A DNA stretch of 64,000 nucleotides from Fimenecus sp964557975. Its GTDB lineage: Bacteria > Bacillota > Clostridia > Oscillospirales > Acutalibacteraceae. The number at the start of each line of letters is the position of its first letter. Within the stretch, counting starts at the first letter, position 1. Positions 30,713 to 39,691 of this stretch are shown one piece after another. The DNA lies in the NCBI GenBank assembly GCA_964557975.1, contig CAZLCG010000002.1, positions 62,001 to 126,000 of the forward strand, in the 5' to 3' direction. Made by a program: the position numbers and the translations under genes. The notes under the pieces are model-generated. The model was not told the origin of the DNA and did not search any database. It saw nothing but the letters and a program-made list of their open reading frames with translations.

Positions 30713-31354
30713 TTAAAATGTTTTGGAAACCTCCATTACCAACGCTAAACCGTCTGAAACGGTTATTTTCCCCGTTTCGCCGACTATCTCGTTGCTTGTG
30801 CCGAAGCCGCCCTGATACGGCGAAAGGATGTAATTTTTAAGCGGATAGAAAAATCCCTCAAGAGTAACCGTACAGCTTCCCGCGTAGGCGAATACAGAAA
30901 CATACTGCTTATTGTTTGCAACAGTACGGGATTCATCCTTTAATGCGTAAATACGGTGGTTTTCATCAATAAGCATTACGTTAACGCCGCGCTGTTTAAA
31001 GCAAGCCAAAAGGCTTAAATTCGCAAAGCTGTGGTCATTTCTGCCGCCGAGACCGCCGATTATAAGGATTTCGGAAAAGCCCCTTTTAAACGCCTCATTT
31101 ACGCAAAATTCCGTATCTGTACAGTCTTTGATCGGGCTGAGAGCAATAATTTCGGAATCGGTATCAGGCTTATCAAACGAGTCAAAATCACCGATTAAAA
31201 GGTCGGGCTTGTTTCCCGCCTCAATACATTTAACAAAGCCTGCGTCGGCGGCTATTAAAAAATCGTCGCAAAGCGCATTTTTTCCGATAATATCGGTGTT
31301 TTTAATTTCACCTGCCGCAACAATTACCGCGCGTTTATTTTTTACAAGTTCCAT
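30713..31354 (-). CDS. thiN: Thiamine pyrophosphokinase
   Basis: Transfers pyrophosphate from ATP to thiamine. The 213 residues have ADAGFVKCIEAGNKPDLLIGDFDS (the acidic nucleotide/metal site) near 35-58, DCTDTEFCVNEA near 76-87 and GGLGGRNDHSFANL near 100-113, then a small C-terminal beta domain. Overlaps rsgA by 13 bases. Part of the stk-rsgA-thiN-spoVM cluster; ribulose-phosphate epimerase, usual between rsgA and thiN, is absent here. Confidence 0.94.
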   Translation of the reverse strand: MELVKNKRAVIVAAGEIKNTDIIGKNALCDDFLIAADAGFVKCIEAGNKPDLLIGDFDSFDKPDTDSEIIALSPIKDCTDTEFCVNEAFKRGFSEILIIGGLGGRNDHSFANLSLLACFKQRGVNVMLIDENHRIYALKDESRTVANNKQYVSVFAYAGSCTVTLEGFFYPLKNYILSPYQGGFGTSNEIVGETGKITVSDGLALVMEVSKTF

Positions 31355-32223
31355 TCCTTTATGTCCTTAACCTCATTGTAAAGAGTAACATAGCTGTTGT
31401 GTCTTGATTTTGCAATTTTGCCCTCTTTCAGCGCTTCCAAAACAGCGCAGCCCCTGTCGCAGGTATGCGAGCAGGAATTAAATCTGCAATTATCCAAATA
31501 AGGCTTAAAATCTCTGAAGCAGTACGGCAGCTCATCCTTCAAAATTAAATCGGTTTTGTCAATTTCAAAAGAGGAAAAGCCCGGCGTATCGGCAATATAA
31601 CCGCCGCAGACCTTAAAAAGCTCCGCCTGCCTTGTGGTGTGCCTGCCCCTGCCCAATTTATCGCTTATCTCGCCCGTTTTAAGCAGAAGGGTTTTGTCAA
31701 GGTTATTTAAAAGCGATGTTTTGCCCACGCCCGAATTGCCCGTAAAAGCGCTTATTTTATCTTTAAAAACGCTTTTTACCTCGTCGATCCCCTCGCCTGT
31801 TTCGTTGGAAACAGGTATAACCTTAAAGCCTGCAAGAGAGTATATTTCATACAGCCCATCGGCAGATGACAAATCAGCCTTTGAAATAACGATAATCGGC
31901 TCAATACTTTTATGCTCCGCAACGGCGGTCAGCTTGTCAATTACGAGCGTTGAGGGCTTCGGCTCGACCGTTGAGGCGACAATAATCAGATTATCAATAT
32001 TGGCAACGGGAGGTCTTGTAAGCGAATTCTTTCGAGGGCATATTTCGTCAATTGTATTTTCGGCGTTTTCGTTTACGGTAATTCCAACCTTGTCGCCGAC
32101 AAGAGGGGTGATTTTTTCTTTTCTGAAAACTCCCCTCGCCTTACATTCATATACCGCATTGGCGGCTTCAACGTAATAGAAGCCGCCAATACCCTTTATA
32201 ATTGTTCCGTGTAAATTTACCAT
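31342..32223 (-). CDS. rsgA: Ribosome small subunit-dependent GTPase A
   Basis: Assists late maturation of the 30S subunit. The 293 residues follow the circularly permuted order: OB-fold (1-70), G4-like SKADLSS near 115, then P-loop GNSGVGKTSLLNNL near 163, then DTPGFSSFE, then the zinc domain with CRFNSCSHTCDRGC. It starts 1 base after prkC and overlaps thiN, so all are read from one mRNA. Confidence 0.96.
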   Translation of the reverse strand: MVNLHGTIIKGIGGFYYVEAANAVYECKARGVFRKEKITPLVGDKVGITVNENAENTIDEICPRKNSLTRPPVANIDNLIIVASTVEPKPSTLVIDKLTAVAEHKSIEPIIVISKADLSSADGLYEIYSLAGFKVIPVSNETGEGIDEVKSVFKDKISAFTGNSGVGKTSLLNNLDKTLLLKTGEISDKLGRGRHTTRQAELFKVCGGYIADTPGFSSFEIDKTDLILKDELPYCFRDFKPYLDNCRFNSCSHTCDRGCAVLEALKEGKIAKSRHNSYVTLYNEVKDIKEWNL

Positions 32224-32224
32224 A

Positions 32225-34366
32225 TTATCCGAAGGTTAAAATAATAGTTTCATTTGTGCTCATCGTATAGCCTTCTTCGGGAGATTGGCTTATTACAACG
32301 CCCGAGGTGGTGTTCTTACCGTCCCCGTCAACACAGGTAATATTTGTAAATCCCGAATTATTAAGCTTTGAAACCGCCGTTGCATAATCAAGCCCTATAA
32401 CGCTTATCATTGCTACCTTTTCATCATAATCCGTTTTTGTAATATTTGTAACCGCTTCCGACGACGGTTTGGTAAAGTCGATATTACCTGTCATAACCGT
32501 CTGACCGTCAATTTTAACGGTAAAGGTATTATCGGTTCCCTTGCCGGTTATCTGAATCTGCTTCGTTCCGCCCGAAAGAAGAACGTCGTCGTAGGTTGCA
32601 TATACGTCGCTGTTAAGATAAACCTTCATCTGCTTACTGTCGCCCGACACGGTTTTAGGCAGGTCGACGGAGATTGTAACGGTGCTTTCGGCAGGAACGC
32701 CCGTGCTTACATAAATCGTAACGGCAGAACCGCTTTCAGCTTCGCCTTTAGGGTCATAATCCACAACCGTACCCTTTTCCTCGGCGCTGTCGCTTTCAAT
32801 AACGGTTACGGTAAAGCCCGAACTTTTAAGAAGCTCGGTTGCGATTTCCTTGCTGTAGCCCGTGACGACGGGAACACTGACCGCATTGGGATTTTGGTCT
32901 GTTGAAACATAGATTGTAACAAGCGATCCCTTTTCGGCGTAAGAGCCTTCCGCGGGATAAGAGTCGAAAACAATTCCCGCTTCAACATTTTTATCGTATG
33001 AGGTGATGATTTTAACAGTAAATCCGCTTTGCTTTAGCTTAGATTCAGCCTCGTTGGCTGTAAGACCGATAATACCCGTAATAAGAACGCTCGAGTCGTT
33101 ATAAGCGATTCCCAATTTAACAGTCTTACCCTTTTTAACCTTGGTTTCGGCGTCGGGAGTCTGCGTAAGGACTTCGCCCGCTTCAGCGTCGGTAGAGAAT
33201 ACAGACTCGGTTTCAAAGGTGAAATTATCGGTATATTCGGAATTTGTAAGAATATCGTCGGAATAATTCATTCCGATAAAATTCGGCACAACAATCTTAT
33301 GCGTATTCCTGTAAACAAGAATCCCGACAAAAATCGCTATAATTACGACTATTCCCGCGACAGTGCCTAAAAGGATGGGCAGGGTTTTGCTTGCTTCCTT
33401 CTCTTCCTCATCGTCCTCGGCGGGAACGGCGTCCGTATTGTTGGCAGGCTTGACGGGAACGGACGTACCCGAAGCGCCCTGCTTAACAAATTTTGTGGGT
33501 TCTTTGTCGACAAAATAGCTGTAATTAAATTTTATTTGAGGGTTGCGCTTGAACTCGTCGATGTCAAGCATCATTTCAGCCGCGGAATGATAACGGTTGT
33601 TAGGATTTTTCTGCATGGCGCGCAAGGTAATCTGTTCAAGCCCCAACGGGATTTCGGGATTTATTTCTCTGGGCGGCTTAGCCTCCTGCTGAAGCTGCAT
33701 AATGGCTATGGAAACGGCGCTGTCGGATTGGAATGGCAGCTCGCCCGTGAGCATTTCGTACATAACCACGCCTACGGAGTAAATATCCGCTTTTTCGTCG
33801 GTTATCTCTCCCCTCGCCTGCTCGGGGCTGATATAGTGAACAGAGCCTATGGCGTCCTCGGTCATGGTTCTTGTATCGCTTCTTGAAAAACGTGCTATGC
33901 CGAAATCCGTAACCTTAATTGTTCCGTCCTGCAAAAGCATAATGTTCTGCGGCTTAATGTCACGGTGAACGATTCCCTTATCGTGAGCGTGCTGAAGCGC
34001 TAAAAGAATCTGGCTTACAAAATGAACCGCTTCTTTCCAGTTTATAATCTTCTGCTGTTCAATATATTCTTTAAGGGTTATGCCCTCGACATATTCCATA
34101 ACAATATACTGAAGCCTGTCTCCGAAGCTGACGTCGTAAACCTTTACGATGTTCGGATGAGAAAGCACCGCAATCGCCTTTGATTCGTTTTTAAAACGGC
34201 GGCGAAATTCCTCATTGGAGAGAAGCTCCTCTTTTAATATCTTAACCGCAACAATGCGGTCGTCTATATTGTCGTACGCTTTATATACGACAGCCATACC
34301 GCCTACCCCGATTATTTCTCTTATTTCATAACGCCCGTCAAGTCTTTTACCACAATAATTTTCCAT
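32225..34366 (-). CDS. prkC: PASTA-domain serine/threonine protein kinase
   Basis: 713 residues. A cytoplasmic kinase domain (10-270) with VGGMAVVY, the ATP lysine K42, HRDIKPQN (134-141) and DFG (154-156); an acidic linker; one transmembrane helix (about 329-353); then an extracellular region. That region has three successive PASTA repeats from residue 358, a beta-rich insert of about 90 residues (STVTISVDLPKTVSGDSK onwards), and a fourth PASTA at the C-terminus. PASTA kinases sense muropeptides or lipid II and control growth and spore germination. The cognate phosphatase gene lies 13 bases upstream. Confidence 0.95.
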   Translation of the reverse strand: MENYCGKRLDGRYEIREIIGVGGMAVVYKAYDNIDDRIVAVKILKEELLSNEEFRRRFKNESKAIAVLSHPNIVKVYDVSFGDRLQYIVMEYVEGITLKEYIEQQKIINWKEAVHFVSQILLALQHAHDKGIVHRDIKPQNIMLLQDGTIKVTDFGIARFSRSDTRTMTEDAIGSVHYISPEQARGEITDEKADIYSVGVVMYEMLTGELPFQSDSAVSIAIMQLQQEAKPPREINPEIPLGLEQITLRAMQKNPNNRYHSAAEMMLDIDEFKRNPQIKFNYSYFVDKEPTKFVKQGASGTSVPVKPANNTDAVPAEDDEEEKEASKTLPILLGTVAGIVVIIAIFVGILVYRNTHKIVVPNFIGMNYSDDILTNSEYTDNFTFETESVFSTDAEAGEVLTQTPDAETKVKKGKTVKLGIAYNDSSVLITGIIGLTANEAESKLKQSGFTVKIITSYDKNVEAGIVFDSYPAEGSYAEKGSLVTIYVSTDQNPNAVSVPVVTGYSKEIATELLKSSGFTVTVIESDSAEEKGTVVDYDPKGEAESGSAVTIYVSTGVPAESTVTISVDLPKTVSGDSKQMKVYLNSDVYATYDDVLLSGGTKQIQITGKGTDNTFTVKIDGQTVMTGNIDFTKPSSEAVTNITKTDYDEKVAMISVIGLDYATAVSKLNNSGFTNITCVDGDGKNTTSGVVISQSPEEGYTMSTNETIILTFG

Positions 34367-34379
34367 AACGCACTCTCCC

Positions 34380-35108
34380 TTAATATGCTATTGCAACAAC
34401 TGTAATATTATCGCCGCCGCCGTTGTCGTTCGCCTTATTAACAAGCAAATCGGCAACCTCATAATACGAATTGTTTTCTATTATTTTTGTAAAATCTTTT
34501 TCGTCAACGTAATTTGTAAGCCCGTCTGTGCAGATAAGCAAAATATCGTTATCCGAAAGTTCGGTATCGCAATAATCAACCTTTATTTCGGCTTCAACGC
34601 CCAAGGCTCTTGTAATTATGTTTTTGCGCGGGTGGTTTTTAGCCTCTAAAGGTGTAATCTCTCCCGTTTCAACCATTTGCTGAACGACCGAATGATCCCT
34701 TGTAAGCTGGGAAAAACCGCCTTGCGAGAGCAAATACGCTCTGCTGTCGCCCGCGTGCGCAATATAAGCAACGCCGTCGGTAACGACCGCGCACACGACG
34801 GTGGTACCCATACCCTCAAGCTCTGAGTTGGCGCGGCTTATGTCATAAACGCTGATGTTAGCCGCATTTATAGCGGAGACGAGCATATTTTTAATTGATT
34901 TGGGGCTCATTCCGACCCGATATGACGAGGTAATCTGCTCGGAAATGATTTTAACGGCAGTTGACGAAGCGACGTTACCGCCCGCGACGCCTCCCATACC
35001 GTCGCAAACCACAGCCCATGCAACGCCGCCGGACAGCTCGCCCGCAGCATAGGAATCCTGATTTGAACTGCGTTTTTTACCTATATCGGTTTTGGCAACA
35101 ATTCTCAT
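34380..35108 (-). CDS. prpC: PP2C-type serine/threonine phosphatase
   Basis: A 242-residue soluble PPM/PP2C phosphatase that reverses PrkC phosphorylation. Metal-binding motifs are complete: RSSNQDSYA near the N-terminus, VVCDGMGGVAGG, AHAGDSRAYLL, LLICTDGLTNYV and GGGDNITVVA at the end. Cotranscribed with the kinase, as in most Firmicutes. Confidence 0.95.
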   Translation of the reverse strand: MRIVAKTDIGKKRSSNQDSYAAGELSGGVAWAVVCDGMGGVAGGNVASSTAVKIISEQITSSYRVGMSPKSIKNMLVSAINAANISVYDISRANSELEGMGTTVVCAVVTDGVAYIAHAGDSRAYLLSQGGFSQLTRDHSVVQQMVETGEITPLEAKNHPRKNIITRALGVEAEIKVDYCDTELSDNDILLICTDGLTNYVDEKDFTKIIENNSYYEVADLLVNKANDNGGGDNITVVAIAY

Positions 35109-35195
35109 ATAATGCTTTCTCCTTAAAAGAGGCTTCGCCTCGCCGTTTAAAATTTACAGCTTTTAAATCGGAGCGGCGCTCCTGCTCAACGCAGG

Positions 35196-36248
35196 CTATA
35201 TTCCGTTGTATTTTTCCGCCCTCAGCTGACCGCAGGAGGCGTTTATATCGCTTCCGAGAGTACGCCTTACAGTTACGGCAAAGCCGTTCCTTTCGAGTAT
35301 GGATTTAAACCTGTTTAACCGAATGACGCTGCTCTTTTCATAATTGTTTTCCCTGACATTATTGACGGGAATGAGATTTATATGACACAACATGCCTTTA
35401 AGCTTTTGGGAAAGCTCGCGCGCGCATTCGTCGGTATCGTTAAAATTTCCGATCATAGCATATTCAAACGATATACGCCTTGAGGTTTTTTCAGTGTAAT
35501 ATCTGCAAGCCTTTATAAGCTCGTCAATGTGCCATTTATTATTTACGGGCATTGATCGGGAACGGATATAATCGTTCGGCGCGTGCAGAGAAACGGAAAG
35601 CGTAAGCCCTAATTTCTTATCGGCAAGGTCGTATATTCTCGGCACAATGCCACAGGTAGAAAGCGATATGCGGCGCATGCTTATGTTAAGACCTTTTTCG
35701 TCTGTAACAAGCTCTAAAAAGCGCATAACGTTGTCGTAATTGTCAAGCGGCTCGCCAGTACCCATAAGCACAACGCGCGAGATTTTTATATTCAAATCCG
35801 CCTGAGCCGTATAGATTTCGGAAAGCATTTCGCTCGGTGTTAAATTTCTTTTAAAACCGCCGATTGCGGAAGCGCAAAAGGAACAGCCCATTTTACAGCC
35901 GAGCTGGGTTGAAATACAGACAGTATAGCCGTATTTGTATTTCATAACCACGCACTCAATGTATTCGCCCTTTGAAAGCTCAAACAGGTATTTAACTGTT
36001 TCGTCAAGCTTTGATACAAGCTTTGTGTCAATCGTGCAGTTTCTTATTTCGTAATTTTCCGAGAGCTTCTCTCTTAATTCCTTTGAAAGATTGGACATTT
36101 CCGAAAAATCACGCGCGCCTTTTTCATACAGCCACGAATAAATCTGCGCTGTTCTGTACTCGGGCAGACCTGATTTTCGGACTTCGTTTGAAAGCTCTTC
36201 AAAATTCAGCGAGCGAATATCGGTTTTACTCAACTTATTTTCTCCCAA
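35196..36248 (-). CDS. rlmN: Dual-specificity RNA methyltransferase RlmN
   Basis: Radical-SAM enzyme that methylates C2 of A2503 in 23S rRNA and A37 in some tRNAs. The 350 residues have the CKMGCSFCASA cluster (cysteine ligands of the 4Fe-4S centre), MGTGEPLDNYDNV and, near the end, the conserved SDINASCGQL with the resolving cysteine. It overlaps rsmB by 14 bases. Usual length; identification firm. Confidence 0.96.
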   Translation of the reverse strand: MGENKLSKTDIRSLNFEELSNEVRKSGLPEYRTAQIYSWLYEKGARDFSEMSNLSKELREKLSENYEIRNCTIDTKLVSKLDETVKYLFELSKGEYIECVVMKYKYGYTVCISTQLGCKMGCSFCASAIGGFKRNLTPSEMLSEIYTAQADLNIKISRVVLMGTGEPLDNYDNVMRFLELVTDEKGLNISMRRISLSTCGIVPRIYDLADKKLGLTLSVSLHAPNDYIRSRSMPVNNKWHIDELIKACRYYTEKTSRRISFEYAMIGNFNDTDECARELSQKLKGMLCHINLIPVNNVRENNYEKSSVIRLNRFKSILERNGFAVTVRRTLGSDINASCGQLRAEKYNGI

Positions 36249-37515
36249 ATACCGCTATAAAGAATCCGTCGGAATTATTTATATGCGGCATTAAAGTTTT
36301 GTAATCTTCCTTCTTATAAAACGACGGGCTGCAGGAAAGGAATCTGTCGCAAACGCCTTCGTTTTCTTTTTTGTTTAATGAGCAGGTTGAATAAACAAGC
36401 AACCCGCCATGCTTTAAATAAGAGGATGAATTAACTAAGATATTATACTGTAATTCGCACAATTTGTCAACGAATCCCAAATCCTTATAGCGTATTTCGG
36501 GCTTTCTGCCTATTATGCCGAGCCCCGAACACGGAACATCGCACAGAACTCTGTCGGCGGATTCGGCAAGCTCAGGGTTAATAACGGACGCGTCGCCCCG
36601 TCTTGCTTCGATAATATCTATACCAAGCCTTTTTGCGCCTTCCGAAATAAGCCTTGTGCGTTGTTCGTACAAATCAAAGGCAAGGATCCTGCCCTTATTG
36701 TGCATAAGCTCGGCGGCGGTAAACGCCTTACCTCCGGGAGCGGAGCAAACATCAATTAACGTAGTGTTTTCCTTAACGTCAAGCGCATTTACGCACAGAG
36801 CGGACGAGGTATCCTGAATATGGAAAAGACCGTTTTTATATGCCGTAAGGCTTTCGAGCGAGCCCGAATGTTTAATTTCAATATGACCGTCAACCTCATT
36901 GATTTTTTGCGCTTCAATGCCCTCGCTGCGAAGTACTGAAATCAATGAATCGGTATCGGTTTTAAGCGTGTTGACCCTCGCTCTGAGAGCTGACGAGCCT
37001 AAAGAGCGGGAAAGGATGCCTTCAGCGTTTTCAGTGCCGTAATCATCGCAAAAATGCCTTACAAGGGGTTCGGGGCAAGAGTAGCGTATACTCATATCAT
37101 AATAAATATTGTCGGTTTCGGGATATTCAATATCGGCTTTTGAAGCCTTCCTCAAAACGGAATTGACAAGCCCCGAAGCGTATTGACAGCCGTTTTTCTT
37201 TACAAGCTTTACACTTTCGTTTACAGCGGCGGACGCGGGGATTTTATCCATAAATTTAAGCTGATATGTACCCATTCTCAAAGCCGTGAGTACCTCGGGC
37301 TTTAATTTTCTTAAAGGCTGCTTGAGGAATGACGATAAATAAAAATCGAGCGTGATTTTTCTCTCGGTAACGCCGTAAACGAGTGCGGTTACAAAGGAAG
37401 CGGACGCCGCCGATTTATTATTTTGGGAGATATAATAATCCAATGTTAAATTTGAATAAGCCCTGTCACGTTCGATTTTATTTAAAATTTTAAAGGCAAG
37501 CTGTCTGTCGTCCAT
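36235..37515 (-). CDS. rsmB: 16S rRNA (cytosine-967-C5)-methyltransferase
   Basis: 426 residues: an N-terminal NusB-like RNA-binding domain (1-140) and a C-terminal Rossmann methyltransferase. SAM-binding VCSAPGGKAFTAAELM, the CDVPCSGLGIIGRKPEIRY motif IV and YSTCSLNKKENE motif VI contain the two catalytic cysteines. Follows the metallopeptidase gene by 12 bases, as is usual for the fmt-rsmB cluster. Confidence 0.95.
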   Translation of the reverse strand: MDDRQLAFKILNKIERDRAYSNLTLDYYISQNNKSAASASFVTALVYGVTERKITLDFYLSSFLKQPLRKLKPEVLTALRMGTYQLKFMDKIPASAAVNESVKLVKKNGCQYASGLVNSVLRKASKADIEYPETDNIYYDMSIRYSCPEPLVRHFCDDYGTENAEGILSRSLGSSALRARVNTLKTDTDSLISVLRSEGIEAQKINEVDGHIEIKHSGSLESLTAYKNGLFHIQDTSSALCVNALDVKENTTLIDVCSAPGGKAFTAAELMHNKGRILAFDLYEQRTRLISEGAKRLGIDIIEARRGDASVINPELAESADRVLCDVPCSGLGIIGRKPEIRYKDLGFVDKLCELQYNILVNSSSYLKHGGLLVYSTCSLNKKENEGVCDRFLSCSPSFYKKEDYKTLMPHINNSDGFFIAVFGRK

Positions 37516-37527
37516 AATTTTGCTCCG

Positions 37528-38265
37528 TCAGCGCCTTTTGTTGTTGGCAAGCAGCAAAAGCCTCAATAGGTTTGCCGCGGTTACCGCAAAGGACGCAACG
37601 TAAGTCATCGCAGCGGCGGATAAAACCTTTTTTGTGCCTTTAAGCTCGTTATCCGAAAGCATACCCGCGCTTTCAATTATTTTAACAGCCCTGTTGCTTG
37701 CGTTAAATTCAACGGGAAGCGTCACAAGCTGAAAAAGCATTATAAAAATATAAAGAAAAATGCCGAAATAAACAAGACTTGAAAAGCCTAAAATAAGCCC
37801 CAAAATTGCAATAGGTATTGCCGCCTGTGAGCCGATTTGGGCAGGCTTTAAAATTGTATTTCGGATTTTAATAGGCATATACCCTTCGGCATGCTGAACG
37901 GCATGACCGGCTTCATGGCAGGCTATACCGACAGCGGCGACGGAACAGCTGCCGTAAACGCCGTCAGACAGCCTGATAACATTATCTCTCGGGTCATAAT
38001 GATCCGTGAGCTTGCCGTGAATCCTTTCAATTCTTACGTTATTTATGCCGTTGCGTCTTAAAACCTCTTCAGCCGCCGCTGCGCCCGTTATTCCGCGCAT
38101 ATTATTTATCCTTGAATAATGTCTGTAGGTTGAATTAACCCTCTGCTGCGCAATCAAAGAAAGGATAATAACGGGAACAACAAGCAGAAAATAATAGTAA
38201 TAATAGCCGCTCATACCCGAGCCGTAATAAGAGTAAACATATAAAAACGACAGCATTTTAAACAC
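37528..38265 (-). CDS. Zinc metallopeptidase, YugP type
   Basis: A 245-residue membrane protein with HEAGHAVQH near residue 118, the gluzincin zinc site, between hydrophobic segments (about 18-36, 148-184 and near 225). YugP-family proteins are predicted membrane metalloproteases without known substrate. It begins 1 base before the fmt stop and is regularly found between fmt and rsmB in clostridia. Confidence 0.88.
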   Translation of the reverse strand: MFKMLSFLYVYSYYGSGMSGYYYYYFLLVVPVIILSLIAQQRVNSTYRHYSRINNMRGITGAAAAEEVLRRNGINNVRIERIHGKLTDHYDPRDNVIRLSDGVYGSCSVAAVGIACHEAGHAVQHAEGYMPIKIRNTILKPAQIGSQAAIPIAILGLILGFSSLVYFGIFLYIFIMLFQLVTLPVEFNASNRAVKIIESAGMLSDNELKGTKKVLSAAAMTYVASFAVTAANLLRLLLLANNKRR

Positions 38266-38266
38266 C

Positions 38267-39193
38267 TCATTTCAAAACTGTGCCGACAGGAATTTTATGC
38301 CCTGCCAAAAAGGCTTTCGCATCCATCCTTTTTTTGCCTTCAAGCTGTAACGATAAAATGTCTATACATCTGTTATCCCCGCAGACAACGGTAATATATC
38401 TGTCAGATGATACCACCGTCCCCGCTTTTTCGCTTGAAAATCCCGACAGCGCGGACGAATAAATTTTAATTTTTTTTCCGTTAAGCTCCGTTGTCGCAGC
38501 GGGTCGGGGAGATAACCCCCTTATCTTATTGTGAACCTCTGTTGCGGGCTTCGTGAAATCAACGGGACAAAGCTCTTTTGTCAGCATCGGTGCATAACAG
38601 CTTTCTTCATCCGATTGCTTAACAGGCTTTAATTCATTATTTTTTAAAGCCTTTACGGTATCCGATAAAACATCGGCTCCGAGATAGGATAAAACGTCGT
38701 GAAGCTCGCCCGAAGTCATATTTTCATAAATTTCCGTTTCTTTTCTTAAAAGTATATCTCCCGTATCAATGCCTTCGTCCATAAGCATAGAGGTTACGCC
38801 CGTTTTGCTTTCGCCGTTTAAAATGCACTGTTGGATAGGCGCCGCGCCTCTGTATTTCGGCAGCAGCGAAGCGTGAATATTTATTGAATTATATTTGGGA
38901 TAGTATAAAATTTCAGCAGGTAATATTTTGCCGTAAGCAACTACAACAGAAAGCTCGGGCTGTAATTGCTCAAATATTTTAAGAGCTTCGCCGTCCCTCA
39001 TACTTTTCGGCTGAAAAACGGGAATACCGTGCTTTAAAGCGCATTGTTTGACTTCGGAAAACGCAAGTTCGTACCCCCTGCCCTTAGGCTTGTCGGGCTG
39101 AGTGAATACGCCTACAACATTTTCGCCGTCGTCAATAAGCCGACGCAGACACGGAACGGAAAATTCGGGCGTGCCCATAAATATAATTCTCAT
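38267..39193 (-). CDS. fmt: Methionyl-tRNA formyltransferase
   Basis: Formylates initiator Met-tRNA. The 308 residues contain MGTPEFSVPCL at the N-terminus, the catalytic NIHASLLPKYRGAAPIQ near 107-123 and GDILLRKETEI, plus the C-terminal tRNA-binding OB domain. I chose ATG 39193 (MRIIFMG), the usual family start; the alternative TTG at 39197-39199 abuts the def stop. Adjacent to peptide deformylase, which removes the formyl group. Confidence 0.96.
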   Translation of the reverse strand: MRIIFMGTPEFSVPCLRRLIDDGENVVGVFTQPDKPKGRGYELAFSEVKQCALKHGIPVFQPKSMRDGEALKIFEQLQPELSVVVAYGKILPAEILYYPKYNSINIHASLLPKYRGAAPIQQCILNGESKTGVTSMLMDEGIDTGDILLRKETEIYENMTSGELHDVLSYLGADVLSDTVKALKNNELKPVKQSDEESCYAPMLTKELCPVDFTKPATEVHNKIRGLSPRPAATTELNGKKIKIYSSALSGFSSEKAGTVVSSDRYITVVCGDNRCIDILSLQLEGKKRMDAKAFLAGHKIPVGTVLK

Positions 39194-39199
39194 AAACAA

Positions 39200-39682
39200 T
39201 CAGTCCGTTTCGGTTTCTTTTTTTATTCTGTCAATTACTTCCTGCGGCGCTAACCTTTCGGTATACAAGTGACCGTCAAGGTGGTCGATTTCGTGGCAGA
39301 AGGCTCTTGCTTTAAGACCCTCTCCCTTATAATGACACCACTTGCCGTCACGGTTCTGCGCCTTAACCTTTACGATTTCGGGTCTTTTGGTTATACCGCT
39401 TTTTCCCGGCAGCGAAAGACAGCCCTCAGCCTCATACTGAACGCCCTGTTCATAAATTATTTCGGGGTTTATAAGCTCAATAAGCCCGTCGCCCACGTCA
39501 ATTATAACAGCTCTTTTCAAAACCCCGACCTGAACAGCGGCAAGTCCGCACCCGTCGGCTTTGTAAAGAGTATCCTTCATATCGTCAAGCAGCATAAAAA
39601 GACGCTCGTCAAAAACCTCTACGCGTCTGCTCGTCTTTTTTAAAATCGGGTCGTCGTTAACCCTGATATTGCGTATTCCCAT
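39200..39682 (-). CDS. def: Peptide deformylase
   Basis: Removes the N-formyl group from new proteins; metal (Fe/Zn) enzyme of 160 residues. All three motifs are present: GCGLAAVQVG (usually GxGLAAxQxG), EGCLSLPG and HEIDHLDG (metal histidines and catalytic glutamate). Located between priA and fmt. Confidence 0.97.
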   Translation of the reverse strand: MGIRNIRVNDDPILKKTSRRVEVFDERLFMLLDDMKDTLYKADGCGLAAVQVGVLKRAVIIDVGDGLIELINPEIIYEQGVQYEAEGCLSLPGKSGITKRPEIVKVKAQNRDGKWCHYKGEGLKARAFCHEIDHLDGHLYTERLAPQEVIDRIKKETETD

Positions 39683-39691
39683 GCTGTCACC

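Noticed and set aside
33536..33886. Plus-strand frame opposite prkC
   Set aside because: Antisense shadow of a well-conserved kinase gene. The same applies to other long opposite-strand frames over dapA, asd, priA, gerW and dacF.
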